Shown here in pieces: positions 32,689 through 40,700 of a stretch of 48,552 nucleotides of DNA. The notes beneath the pieces were generated by a model. That model ran no database searches, was not told the origin of the DNA, and was given only the letters and a program-made list of their open reading frames with translations. Every line of letters begins with the position of its first letter. The stretch's first letter is position 1. The position numbers and the translations under genes are program-made. The stretch is from Rhodospirillaceae bacterium (GTDB lineage: Bacteria > Pseudomonadota > Alphaproteobacteria > Rhodospirillales > Casp-alpha2), in NCBI GenBank assembly GCA_002706405.1, contig PALN01000087.1:1-48552 (forward strand), in the 5' to 3' direction.

Positions 32689-33133
32689 CGTCGCGTCCTT
32701 GGCTGGTGTTCAGGATATGGAGGATCAGATCGTTCGAAGGCGGCGTCTGAACGACGGACGTCAGGCCGGGATCGGTCGGTTGGACGGGAAGGGGATTGTC
32801 TCCGGCCTTCGGTGTGGCGCCTGCCCTGACGAGTGTCAGCGCGGTTCGGCACAGCAGCCGAAGATCGTCTTCCACCGCCGGCGGCAGGGAAGGGGAATGT
32901 TCGGCGAGCAGCCCGTGGACGGCGCGGAGAAGGACCACGGCGTGCAGCAAGGGCGAGCAACGCGTTCCGCTCGATCCCGGGGCGCCGGCGCGGCCCCGTC
33001 GGGTCCGCGCCGGCATGATGCCGCTGAGCAAGTATTCCGCCGCGCCGGAGTGAGTCAGCCCGTGTCGCCGGGCGGCGTCATCAACTCGGGCGAGCGCCCG
33101 CGGGCTGAGCCGAAAGCTGACTTTCGTCCGCAT
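32675..33133 (-). CDS. Ribbon-helix-helix protein, MobC-like relaxosome accessory
   Basis: 152 aa. The N-terminal VSFRLSPRALARVDDAARRH, followed by SGAAEYLL, has the pattern of a ribbon-helix-helix DNA-binding domain. Such proteins help relaxases recognise oriT. The C-terminal half is helical then Pro-rich and unassigned. It overlaps the relaxase-like gene, supporting a shared function. Confidence 0.6.
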   Translation of the reverse strand: MRTKVSFRLSPRALARVDDAARRHGLTHSGAAEYLLSGIMPARTRRGRAGAPGSSGTRCSPLLHAVVLLRAVHGLLAEHSPSLPPAVEDDLRLLCRTALTLVRAGATPKAGDNPLPVQPTDPGLTSVVQTPPSNDLILHILNTSQGRDDDHS

Positions 33134-33137
33134 GGTC

Positions 33138-33377
33138 TCAGCCCGACGTCGAGGTACGCATGCACTTGGCCCGGAACCGTTTCAGCTCCGACAGGAGATA
33201 ATAGACCTTGCGCCCGATCTTCAAATAACGGGGTCCATCGGACCATCGGACCCGCCAAGTCGCGAGCGTCGACGGCGCCTGCCCCAGATACGCGGCCGCT
33301 TCTTTTGTCGTCAGAAGCGGGTCGTCATCGTAGGTGGGTAGGATGACGGGAAGGTTGTCGTGTTCGAAATCGTCCAT
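33138..33377 (-). CDS. Excisionase-like winged helix protein
   Basis: 79 aa. LLTTKEAAAYLGQAPSTLAT, then WRVRWSDGPRYLKIGRKVYY, is the standard MerR-like/AlpA-type helix-turn-helix used by excisionases and transfer-gene activators. It is 4 bp upstream of the RHH gene and first in the minus-strand run, so it may control transfer or excision together with the recombinase at 46286. Confidence 0.8.
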   Translation of the reverse strand: MDDFEHDNLPVILPTYDDDPLLTTKEAAAYLGQAPSTLATWRVRWSDGPRYLKIGRKVYYLLSELKRFRAKCMRTSTSG

Positions 33378-33481
33378 GTCGGCCTCCGTTTGTTGACGAT
33401 GGCAGGAGCATGGGCGGTGATGTCAGAGTGCGCGTAGATGGAAGAGTCAGAAAAAGGATAACTATCAGAAAATAAAGAAAA

Positions 33482-34411
33482 TTATAGCCTCTTCTGCACT
33501 GGGAAATCTTTGCGCGTAACTAGGTGTTTTTGGTTTTTCAATCGAATAGTTTCTTCGAATGCCAGTCGAAGCCATTCGCGCAGTGTTGAAGGATTGATAT
33601 CCTCGCGATGTGCTTTATGGATGTAGTCTGCGAGCGCACTCGCGTTGCGTTTCCAAGTCGGATCGGATTTGGCCAATGGGACGAGGGCTTTGCCGAGGGA
33701 TTTTGCGAAGTGCCTGCGTTCCCCTGACAGGTCTGTCTTGTCGATGATATTCAGAATTCGTGGAGATACGCGTCGATCGATGACTGCGTTTCTCGCGCCA
33801 TTACATTGTCTTCTTCTATTGTGATGCCAAGACCACGACAGCCTTGGGTTAGCTTCAATTTCAGAGAGCATCTTGGGTTCCTCGCCATAGACCTCTTTGA
33901 CCCATCGGGAAAAATCATTCTTATCTATGCGGAGGGCGTTAAGGAAGGAGAGTAAGCTTTCGCGGTTGCGAACTTGCGCCAAGATGGCAGCACAGATGTC
34001 GTATGCTTCTTCAGGTGCTAGTGCGTTCAGATCGCCAATCTGCATCTTGTAGAAGCCGAGTGGTTTTGGAAGCGTCCGGCATGCAGACAACCAATCGAAC
34101 AGAGTTCTGCGAGTAACTGCATGCAACATATGAAAGAGCGGACTTGAAGGGCTCTTGCGCCCGGAGAAGTGCCTATGATTGGCAGCAACTGTTAGGTCGA
34201 ACATATCAATACCAATGAAGTCAGGGCCGTCTTCATGATCGAAGTATCCCGACAATACAGAGCCGAAAAACCTAGCGATGGTATCGTCAAACGACGCGTA
34301 CCGACCTTCGGCGAACCGCTTTAGAAGCGGAAAAACGGATAGGGAGGTGCGTCTGGATCGGCGGCGCGGCTTCGGTTGATTATTCCAAGTGTTTTGGGGC
34401 GTGTCGGTCAT
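33482..34411 (-). CDS. Unknown 309-aa protein, AT-richer than its neighbours
   Basis: Soluble, basic protein with an Arg/Lys-rich N terminus (KPRRRSRRTSLS) and helical segments such as PEEAYDICAAILAQVRNRES. I recognise no domain. Its base composition is visibly lower in GC than the transfer genes next to it, and an operator-like site C lies 53 bp upstream, the same motif as before the XRE-like regulator and the PcfJ-like gene. It could be a replication, regulatory or cargo gene. Confidence 0.6.
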   Translation of the reverse strand: MTDTPQNTWNNQPKPRRRSRRTSLSVFPLLKRFAEGRYASFDDTIARFFGSVLSGYFDHEDGPDFIGIDMFDLTVAANHRHFSGRKSPSSPLFHMLHAVTRRTLFDWLSACRTLPKPLGFYKMQIGDLNALAPEEAYDICAAILAQVRNRESLLSFLNALRIDKNDFSRWVKEVYGEEPKMLSEIEANPRLSWSWHHNRRRQCNGARNAVIDRRVSPRILNIIDKTDLSGERRHFAKSLGKALVPLAKSDPTWKRNASALADYIHKAHREDINPSTLREWLRLAFEETIRLKNQKHLVTRKDFPVQKRL

Positions 34412-34463
34412 CGGTTTATCCTTGGGTGCGTCAAGCTATCAAGGAAAAATTTAACAAAATAGA

Positions 34464-34480
34464 TGCTTAGCATCAAATAA
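34464..34480. promoter_or_regulatory. Operator-like motif TGCTTAGCATCAAATAA (site C)
   Basis: Same consensus as the sites at 24532 and 24580; 53 bp upstream of the start of the gene at 33482-34411. Confidence 0.55.
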
Positions 34481-34578
34481 TATTTTTTATCTAAACATTC
34501 GACACCTTACCTCGGCGGCCACCGAGCCAAACGTCGCCTGCCTTCGATCATTGATTTTTCCCCTCGAACCCAAAAGTT

Positions 34579-34623
34579 TGAGTTTGATGACTCATACCCT
34601 GCTCCGCGTTGTCCGGGATTGCT
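34579..34623 (-). repeat. 45-bp inverted repeat, left arm
   Basis: Reverse complement of 47575-47619 with 43 of 45 matches. The right arm ends in the first bases of the tRNA-fMet fragment at the integrase side of the island. Together the arms enclose about 13 kb containing the defence operons and the integrase. Confidence 0.8.
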
Positions 34624-35039
34624 GGCGTTGGAGCCAGAGATTGCAAGGCCCATCCCTCCGCCCCAAAGGAACAAGTCCAAGATTGCCGGGCATATCTGGA
34701 GAATGAGGGCTCGCGCTTACCTTGCTTACTCGGCCAAATTCGCTCATCGGTCGTCGTTCCTGATCCCCTCTGCATGACCAAATTTCTCACGCTTCCGGTC
34801 CATCATAAGGAACTAGGCAGCGTATGATTTTGGGCCCCTAATCGAAGGCTGCTTCGCCAAATCCTTGGCGCGATTCCTGGAAAGGGCGTTCTTAATGAAA
34901 GTTTTGAAATAGAGTTTGGGCAATACGGAAAATCAATCTAAATCGTGTCGAAGAAATTATGTGATGAAAGCCCACTTTTCTTAGAACGAGAATGCGCACG
35001 TGCATTCATATGAGGCCATGTTTGTCCAACCATGTCGGG

Positions 35040-35235
35040 GGCTACGACTTTGTCATAGACCTGACACATGACAGCAAGCCATTCCGAATGCTGACGGCCA
35101 TTGATGAATATACCCGTTGGTGGATGGCGATTCACGTGGAAGGGAAACTCAAGAGCGGCAAAGTCTTGTATCGCCTGACAGCAAGTTACTTGTCTCCGAA
35201 GTTTCTCGTCCTCCGTAGCATGATCCCCCTGGCAG
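35040..35235 (+). pseudogene. IS3-type transposase (integrase core) remnant
   Basis: YDFVIDLTHDSKPFRMLTAI, then DEYTRWWMAIHVEGKL, matches the start of the DDE domain of IS3-group transposases (WSYDFVxDRTHDGRxFRxLTxIDEYTRE). The DDE Asp in VIDLT is present but the second Asp and Glu regions are missing or unrecognisable after VLRSMIPL. Both ends of the element are lost. Confidence 0.75.
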
Positions 35236-35288
35236 GTCGAACCTGCGTGCGAGGGTACTTAGCTATCTTTTCGAGCCAGCAACGTACA

Positions 35289-35927
35289 TTATTTTGAGGA
35301 GACAGTCTCTGCTTGCCAATCCAGCCGACGGGCTTTGTAGCCAGGCAGGCTACGGCAATTGAGGGCACGTTTTGGCCCAATGATATTGACGACGTGGCCG
35401 CAGTGATTGTCGTGAATGCGCATGCGTCCGTCTCTAAGAGCCAGGTAGAGCGCGTCAATTTCCTGTTCCGGTCCTAGGGCCGCGATCACCTGCGGATGAT
35501 GCAGGAGGTCGAGTGACCAGGCGGGTTCTTTCTGGCCCATAGAAGCCAGCGCGCGAGCGCGGCCCTTTTTCTCGTCAATGAGGCAATGCAGGTCGCGCGT
35601 CGAGGCAATGGCAATGGTGGCGGCTTCTCCATCGTCGAGGGACGGCGAGCCTGAGGTGAGCGCAGAAAACTGAGTGTATTCTTCATCGGTCAGGTCGGCG
35701 AGCGTGACCTCACCATTTCCGATCAGGCCATGAAGGAAGCTGTGCTCGCCATTCTTGCGGCTGGTTTCATGTTCCAGCTCGTTGGCCACGATCCTGGGAA
35801 CAAGTATATCGTTGGGAACGGCCCTGAGAATCCGCTCGCCGTAGGTGCATGCGTGAAGGTTGATCAGAACGCTCGTATCGAGAACAAGCGGTTTCGGGTC
35901 ATCAATCAGGGAGCTTGAGAAGGTCAT
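35289..35927 (-). CDS. PIN-domain nuclease (VapC-like), last gene of the QueC-ImmA operon
   Basis: 212 aa from ATG 35927; the open frame begins at 35990 inside the upstream gene. It has the acidic residues of a complete PIN site: D17 in LVLDTSVLINL, E50 in VANELEHE, D98/D99 with E101 in SLDDGEAATIA, and D118 in CLIDEKKGR. PIN proteins are metal-dependent ribonucleases, often toxins. The start lies 26 bp inside the XRE-ImmA gene, so the two are translationally coupled. A HTH-metallopeptidase as partner would be an unusual antitoxin or activator. Confidence 0.85.
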   Translation of the reverse strand: MTFSSSLIDDPKPLVLDTSVLINLHACTYGERILRAVPNDILVPRIVANELEHETSRKNGEHSFLHGLIGNGEVTLADLTDEEYTQFSALTSGSPSLDDGEAATIAIASTRDLHCLIDEKKGRARALASMGQKEPAWSLDLLHHPQVIAALGPEQEIDALYLALRDGRMRIHDNHCGHVVNIIGPKRALNCRSLPGYKARRLDWQAETVSSK

Positions 35928-37092
35928 CCGTCTCGCTTTCCTCAAGCTCGATCTGGTCGATGATATCGCGCAGCTCGACACGACCAACATTTAACAATTC
36001 TGCTAGTTGGCCTTCCGACATGAGCTCACGCTTCCAGGCCGCATGGGCCATCAGGCTCATGCGGTGGGAAAGGAGACGATCCGCATCACCTTTGGCCGGG
36101 TCGCGACGATCGGTCATCTCACCGAGAACTTCCCGCACGTCCTTATCGGTAATGCCGCCATTCTTCTCAAACCACGCCCAGGTTCCTTTTTTTGCGAGAC
36201 CGAGTTCCTCCAGTCGCAGGCCACAAGCCTGGCGCGAGATGTTGTACTGATGGGCGAGCAGGATGATCAGCCGCCGCGTCGTCTTGCCGGTGATTTCCTT
36301 CAACTGCCGGAAGCTCTCAGAGAAGCTCGCAGCGGGGGTCAGGAATGCCCGACCGAAAGCGTTGGCGTAGCGTTCCTCGCGCGACAGGAACTTCTCATCC
36401 TCCTCCAGTACCTCGGGCGATTGGCGCGTGCCGTAGAAGTGGCCGATCTCGTGGGCGGCAGACTGAATGCGCCGTGGCAGGGGGTGGTTTGCATTCAGGA
36501 AGATGCAGGCGCCCACTGCCTCTTCATACGTGAACAAGCCCGCCACCTTTGACTTTGACGACAGGCGCCGCTGGTACAGCCGGATGCCGAGACCAAGCTC
36601 GATGACCGAGAAAATATCGGCAATCGGTCCGGGGCCGAGACCCAACCAGTCGCGCAGGTCTTGAGCATGCTGCTCAGCAAGCGCAATGACGTCGCCTTCG
36701 TTGACGCCATGCTCAGGCGGGTAATTTCGGCGCCGCTCAATGCCCAGCACGTTCTCCAGCTCAACATCCGCCTTAATCAGATTGTTGAAGAGTTGCACGG
36801 CTTCTGCGGTGTCCTTGTCCTCCGTCTCCCGGAGCTTTCGGAACCGCGGCACTAGGTCCGTATGCACGGCCTCCCGCCGAAGAAGGGCATTGACCGAGAT
36901 CCCGTAGTGACGGGCCAGCGTTTGCAGTTCCTGAATGCGCACACGGCGTGCGCCTTTCTCAATTGAGACAAGGGTGGGCCGGGACATGCCAATGACCTGG
37001 GCCGCATCATCCTGCCGAATGCCCGCGTTCTCCCGAGCCAATCGCAGACGCCGGCCTATTTCCTGTGCGCTCAGTTCATTCAGGTCGGCCAT
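35902..37092 (-). CDS. XRE-family regulator fused to ImmA/IrrE metallopeptidase
   Basis: 396 aa with AAGGAGG before ATG 37092. Residues 9-66 form an XRE helix-turn-helix (IGRRLRLARENAGIRQDDAA ... MSRPTLVSIEKG). After a linker comes an ImmA/IrrE domain with the zinc motif HEIGH (H214, E215, H218) and downstream REERYANAFGRAFLTP. In phage and ICE biology, ImmA-type peptidases cleave a repressor after DNA damage; here the two domains are on one chain. It overlaps the QueC-like gene by 17 bases upstream and the PIN gene by 26 bases. The C-terminal 120 residues are helical and unassigned. Confidence 0.88.
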   Translation of the reverse strand: MADLNELSAQEIGRRLRLARENAGIRQDDAAQVIGMSRPTLVSIEKGARRVRIQELQTLARHYGISVNALLRREAVHTDLVPRFRKLRETEDKDTAEAVQLFNNLIKADVELENVLGIERRRNYPPEHGVNEGDVIALAEQHAQDLRDWLGLGPGPIADIFSVIELGLGIRLYQRRLSSKSKVAGLFTYEEAVGACIFLNANHPLPRRIQSAAHEIGHFYGTRQSPEVLEEDEKFLSREERYANAFGRAFLTPAASFSESFRQLKEITGKTTRRLIILLAHQYNISRQACGLRLEELGLAKKGTWAWFEKNGGITDKDVREVLGEMTDRRDPAKGDADRLLSHRMSLMAHAAWKRELMSEGQLAELLNVGRVELRDIIDQIELEESETDDLLKLPD

Positions 37093-38464
37093 GGCGTCCT
37101 CCTTCCATCCAGCTCCTCAAGAAGCTTTGTTCTCCTTGGGCAGACAGAAATGCCTGCCACTCTTGCGCATGGGTCACGAGCAAGGTCCTCAGTTTCTTTA
37201 GCGTTTCTTCGTAGCTTGTGCCCGTCGCCGCTGCGATTTCCGAGACGTGCACCCGGAGTTCGCTGTCAGGCAGGACCGCCATGTCGGCGAGTTGCTGCAA
37301 GTGGCGCGCACCAACGCTCCCGTACTCAATCATGATGTCCCGGTCAGGTTTTCGGGGCAGGACGGATAGCGCCTTGTTCACGTCCGGCGCACCCAGGTCC
37401 GAAATGACATAGGTGCCGGGCTTCTCGCTGATATCGGCCGCATGCATGCTCAAACGCCGCAACAGGCAGGCCGCGCAAAGGCCGCACTGTTTCTTACCGC
37501 CGCCCATATTCACGATGCGACGGTTCTGCCAGCAAGACCGTGCACCGGTCAGTTCCTTTTTTGTTTTCCCATGAATACCCAGGAAGGCGCGCAGCGTCTG
37601 ACCTTTCGTGAACCAGAGTCGGGGTTGTTCATACCGAATCCGGTGATCCAACACCGACTTGATGAACCACTCCATTTTTCGAAAGAACGTCGGATGGTTA
37701 CGGTAGTCGGCGTAGATGTTGTGAAGAGGGAGCAGCACAGGCCCAAGTGCACCCTGGCCACTTTCAGGGACGACAATCCGCGTCAAATTGGATAGGTGGG
37801 ATGCTATGGCGGTTATCGCGGCAAACTGGAATCCGCGCGAACGAAAGCTGCTTTCATTGCTGCGGAAGCCTTTTACCTTGAAGGGTATCTGCGTGAAGTA
37901 GCTGTCGCCGTCTTTCAGGCTCTGGCGAAAGTTTGCGACCCGAATGCAGAGCGCCTCATCCTTAGTACCTGTCAGGGCCGAAACGGCGCGGGAGTCCAGG
38001 CCATCGCTATAGGCGATTGCAAACGCTTTAGTCGTTGGGAATCGCAGCAACCCCTGTCGCTCGCCAATCGGTGATCGGTTTTTCGCCTGAACAAACGTGA
38101 AGAGCCACTCGTCACAGGTCAGATGGCGCAGAACACTCCGCAGGTTTGCCTGAACGATGGGCTTCTGCCACGTCGCGAGGTCAATCACGGGCATCGTCAC
38201 ATGCAGGGTCCGGCTCCAGCCCTGCGGACGCTTCCAGCGGCGATCGGCAAATTCGATGGCGGCACAGAGGACCAGCAGATCGTAGTGCAGCGGTTGGCAT
38301 CCCTTTACATCGAAAGTATCGAGAACCGCCGCATTGAAGGTGATCTTCCGGCCGATTTCAGCGGTAGCGACGCCCCTTGAGCGGGGGCGACCAAGTTTCT
38401 GACCCTTCTCGACCACATGCAAATGCTTGCCTGCCAACATCAGTTTCTTCGGATGCGCGTTCAC
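37076..38464 (-). CDS. QueC-like ATP-pyrophosphatase (QatC/Cap9-type) of a defence operon
   Basis: 462 aa starting at GTG 38464, overlapping the preceding stop by 4 bases (GTGA). The PP-loop motif is AYSDGLDSRA (S153-S158; canonical SGGxDS with Asp for the second Gly). The RSRGFQFAAITAIA, TKGQTL and TGARSCW blocks and a zinc site of C311, C327, C330 and C333 (CGLCAACLLRR) match the order found in QueC, 7-cyano-7-deazaguanine synthase. It is twice as long as QueC because of a ~145-residue N-terminal extension, as in the defence-associated QueC homologues QatC and Cap9. No other queuosine genes are nearby, so a defence role is inferred. Confidence 0.8.
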   Translation of the reverse strand: MNAHPKKLMLAGKHLHVVEKGQKLGRPRSRGVATAEIGRKITFNAAVLDTFDVKGCQPLHYDLLVLCAAIEFADRRWKRPQGWSRTLHVTMPVIDLATWQKPIVQANLRSVLRHLTCDEWLFTFVQAKNRSPIGERQGLLRFPTTKAFAIAYSDGLDSRAVSALTGTKDEALCIRVANFRQSLKDGDSYFTQIPFKVKGFRSNESSFRSRGFQFAAITAIASHLSNLTRIVVPESGQGALGPVLLPLHNIYADYRNHPTFFRKMEWFIKSVLDHRIRYEQPRLWFTKGQTLRAFLGIHGKTKKELTGARSCWQNRRIVNMGGGKKQCGLCAACLLRRLSMHAADISEKPGTYVISDLGAPDVNKALSVLPRKPDRDIMIEYGSVGARHLQQLADMAVLPDSELRVHVSEIAAATGTSYEETLKKLRTLLVTHAQEWQAFLSAQGEQSFLRSWMEGGRHGRPE

Positions 38465-39036
38465 TCGTCAGGTCCCTCATCTACGCCGGTCTTTTTTTGT
38501 TGAGCCTGTTTGAACGCGCGCTTGTCGCCGGTGGTCAGAGCGTCACAGAGGGCATCGGAATTGATATTCGCAAACGTCTCGCGGTTGCGCTCAATCCCCT
38601 TGCGGTAGTCGTTCTCGTTCATGTCGCCGAGATCGCGGGCGCGAATGCATTCTTCGTCCAGGCGGTTCTTGGTAATGCCGATCCAATCCGCAACGGTGCT
38701 CGGGAGTGCCTGGTCAAGGGCAGTGCCGAGGGGCATCTGGTCGCGGAGATTGGCAATGAGGTGCTTCTGGAGCGTGTCCGTGAGAGGCGATTTCGGGTGA
38801 CTTTCGAAGAGCGCCTCCATCGACGAGATGGCATCCAAGTCCATCTGAGGGCGTTGGGCATGGGCCTTGATGTCGGCGAGGATGGTGCTGATTGCCGGCA
38901 AATCATCGGTGCCGATCATGCTGTGGCAGGCTTGGGCAGTGCGTTCCTCCAAGCTCGTTGCGTCGCTCACCAAATCCTTGCCGTACTGTTTCCAGCGGCT
39001 ACTCAGCTCTGCATTTCTGAACGGTCCATCGGTCAT
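38461..39036 (-). CDS. Unknown 191-aa first gene of the QueC-ImmA-PIN operon
   Basis: Soluble helical protein with AGGAGG at 7-bp spacing. Features: PFRNAELSSRWKQYGKDLVS, then SMIGTDDLPAISTILADIK and a charged, Lys/Gln-rich C terminus. I recognise no domain. It is directly coupled to the QueC-like enzyme, so it may be the substrate or regulator of that enzyme, as partner proteins are in Qat-type systems; this is speculative. A promoter and palindrome lie immediately upstream (39048-39084). Confidence 0.65.
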   Translation of the reverse strand: MTDGPFRNAELSSRWKQYGKDLVSDATSLEERTAQACHSMIGTDDLPAISTILADIKAHAQRPQMDLDAISSMEALFESHPKSPLTDTLQKHLIANLRDQMPLGTALDQALPSTVADWIGITKNRLDEECIRARDLGDMNENDYRKGIERNRETFANINSDALCDALTTGDKRAFKQAQQKKTGVDEGPDE

Positions 39037-39047
39037 GGCAACCTCCT

Positions 39048-39084
39048 ACGTTAACAACGTAAGGACATAAACTGACAAAGTCAA
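39048..39084 (-). promoter_or_regulatory. Promoter and operator-like palindrome of the QueC-ImmA-PIN operon
   Basis: On the minus strand TTGACT (39084-39079), a 17-bp spacer and TACGTT (39061-39056). The palindrome ACGTTAACAACGT (39048-39060) covers the -10. A plausible target of the operon's own XRE-ImmA protein. Confidence 0.55.
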
Positions 39085-39146
39085 TAACTATATAAAAATA
39101 GCTGACATCAGGATATGCACACGGCCTGAGTTTCTGAAGTTGGGGT

Positions 39147-39198
39147 AGGGGAAAGCCTTTCCCTGCCTGCAACCGCCTCCGGCGTTTTCCGTCACCCC
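39147..39198 (+). repeat. 52-bp direct repeat, copy 1
   Basis: Matches 44709-44760 in 50 of 52 positions; the core includes CCTGCCTGCAACCGCCTCCG. It lies 63 bp beyond the -35 of the QueC-ImmA-PIN operon, in the gap after the Gabija-like genes. The remaining gap sequence (39199-39266) shows nothing else. Confidence 0.85.
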
Positions 39199-39266
39199 TT
39201 CGAGCGACGGCTACAGCTCCGTAAGGCGACTGGAACCGCCCTTCAGGGGTGATTTGTCTCTAACAG

Positions 39267-40700
39267 TCAGAGACCTGCCCGTGGATTGAGGATTGGCCCA
39301 GAAGCGCACACTATCAGGGACTTCGAGCCGCGCGTCATGGCGACGTAGAGATTGCGCGCATCCAAGTCGCTGCCGTTGAGGATGACAGCTACCTCTGCCT
39401 CCAGCCCTTTCAGCAGGAGTGTGCTACCGACAGCGCGCTTCGGGAGGGGCCTGCCGACCAATCGGTTCTGCTCGCGCATCCGGACTGCGGCCTCATGGAA
39501 CGATAGACCTTCTGTCCCGCCGCAAAGCTGGAGCGCCTTGATGCAAGCTCGCAGGACAGCAGGCCGGTGCGCGCTGACCCCCGCTTCCTTATTGATTTCC
39601 ACCAGAACATCAACCGCAGCGCGGTGCGACGGCGTGCGAACAAATGACAAAGCGATGGCCTCGACATCCGTCGGCGGGTTGCGAGCGGTGCCGCGTTGCA
39701 ACGATTGCACGCGCCTCACCAAGTCTGCGGCGCCGACATTTCGCATGACGCTTTGGGCAAAGCCGGCAAGGCGTTCAAGTGCGTCCGGTGCGGCGAGGTC
39801 GAAGGCTCCGGCGAACGTCACCAGATCCCGCAGGTCAACGGCTTCAACGGTTATGGCCCCTGGCGTCTGGCTGGCAAATTGCCGCTGACCGTCCGGGTTC
39901 CTGCTGTCCCCAATAATGAGGACGCAGCCCTGATCGTCCAGCGGACGCACACGCGCAGCTCGCAGGCGCCGCTGGTGATCTTCGGTGCCGTCCAGTTCGA
40001 CCCAATTCACACCTTCCGGTGCCGCCCGCAGGTCAATCGGTTCGCCGCGCAGCAGCTTGCCGCGCACGTCGAGCAGCCAACGGCCTAATGGTTCCGCGCC
40101 AGCGTTGATCCATCGCCAGGGAGTGACAAGCTCGCCCGCCAGCGGGAAATAGGTGCAGACCTCTTCGTTCCACTTCGCAAGATTGTCGCTGCCGAACCCG
40201 AAAATCGCCTGCATCGGATCGCCGAGCACGCACGTTGGCAGTATTTGTGCCGCATATGCCACGACGGCGTGCTGCCGAATGGAGCAGTCCTGATACTCAT
40301 CTACGATGAGCCGGGTATAGCTCGCCGCAAGGACGTCGTTGACGTGACCTGCTTGTAGCAGCTTGGCGGCCGCGAAGCGGATGTTGGGATAGTCGGTGCC
40401 GGGACGCGCCAGTTGCAGTAAGTCGGCGTCGTGCGCGCTGCGTGCCGGGAACGTCGAGATGAGCCGCATGGCCCATCCATCAATCGTCGAGAGGCGATAG
40501 GCTTTAGCGGGCACACCTGCGCTATCGAGCCGTCCGCGCAGCGCCACGACACCGGCATTGGTATGCGTCAGCACGAGGATTGGCTTGCCACCGCCGTGGC
40601 GGGTCAGAGCTTCGGCAATCAGGTGCGTTTTCCCGCACCCTGCAGGCGCGGTCACTGTGCCGCGATTGACGGCTAGCAGGTCGATGTCATTGTCCGGCAT
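39267..40700 (-). CDS. gajB: GajB-like UvrD/SF1 helicase (Gabija)
   Basis: 477 aa from ATG 40700, overlapping the GajA-like gene by 14 bases; a longer open frame reaches 40850. Motifs: Walker A APAGCGKTH (18-26), motif II LIVDEYQDCS, GDPMQAIFGFG (motif III) and a C-terminal VAMTRGSKSL (motif VI). This compact UvrD-like form fits GajB, the second gene of Gabija, where GajB senses nucleotide depletion or DNA ends to license GajA. The pairing with an OLD-type nuclease strengthens the call. Confidence 0.85.
   Translation of the reverse strand: MPDNDIDLLAVNRGTVTAPAGCGKTHLIAEALTRHGGGKPILVLTHTNAGVVALRGRLDSAGVPAKAYRLSTIDGWAMRLISTFPARSAHDADLLQLARPGTDYPNIRFAAAKLLQAGHVNDVLAASYTRLIVDEYQDCSIRQHAVVAYAAQILPTCVLGDPMQAIFGFGSDNLAKWNEEVCTYFPLAGELVTPWRWINAGAEPLGRWLLDVRGKLLRGEPIDLRAAPEGVNWVELDGTEDHQRRLRAARVRPLDDQGCVLIIGDSRNPDGQRQFASQTPGAITVEAVDLRDLVTFAGAFDLAAPDALERLAGFAQSVMRNVGAADLVRRVQSLQRGTARNPPTDVEAIALSFVRTPSHRAAVDVLVEINKEAGVSAHRPAVLRACIKALQLCGGTEGLSFHEAAVRMREQNRLVGRPLPKRAVGSTLLLKGLEAEVAVILNGSDLDARNLYVAMTRGSKSLIVCASGPILNPRAGL

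Larger units (their letters stand above)
34412..35288. other. 877-bp region without an intact gene
   Basis: Holds operator-like site C (34464-34480), one arm of the 45-bp inverted repeat (34579-34623) and a transposase remnant (35040-35235). The remainder, 34624-35039, shows no coding region or recognised element; it is relatively AT-rich and looks like decayed DNA at the boundary between the transfer segment and the defence segment. Confidence 0.7.

Noticed and set aside
37076-38464. QueC-like gene as part of queuosine biosynthesis
   Set aside because: The protein is twice the length of QueC, and no queD, queE or queF gene is near; the neighbours are defence-like genes.
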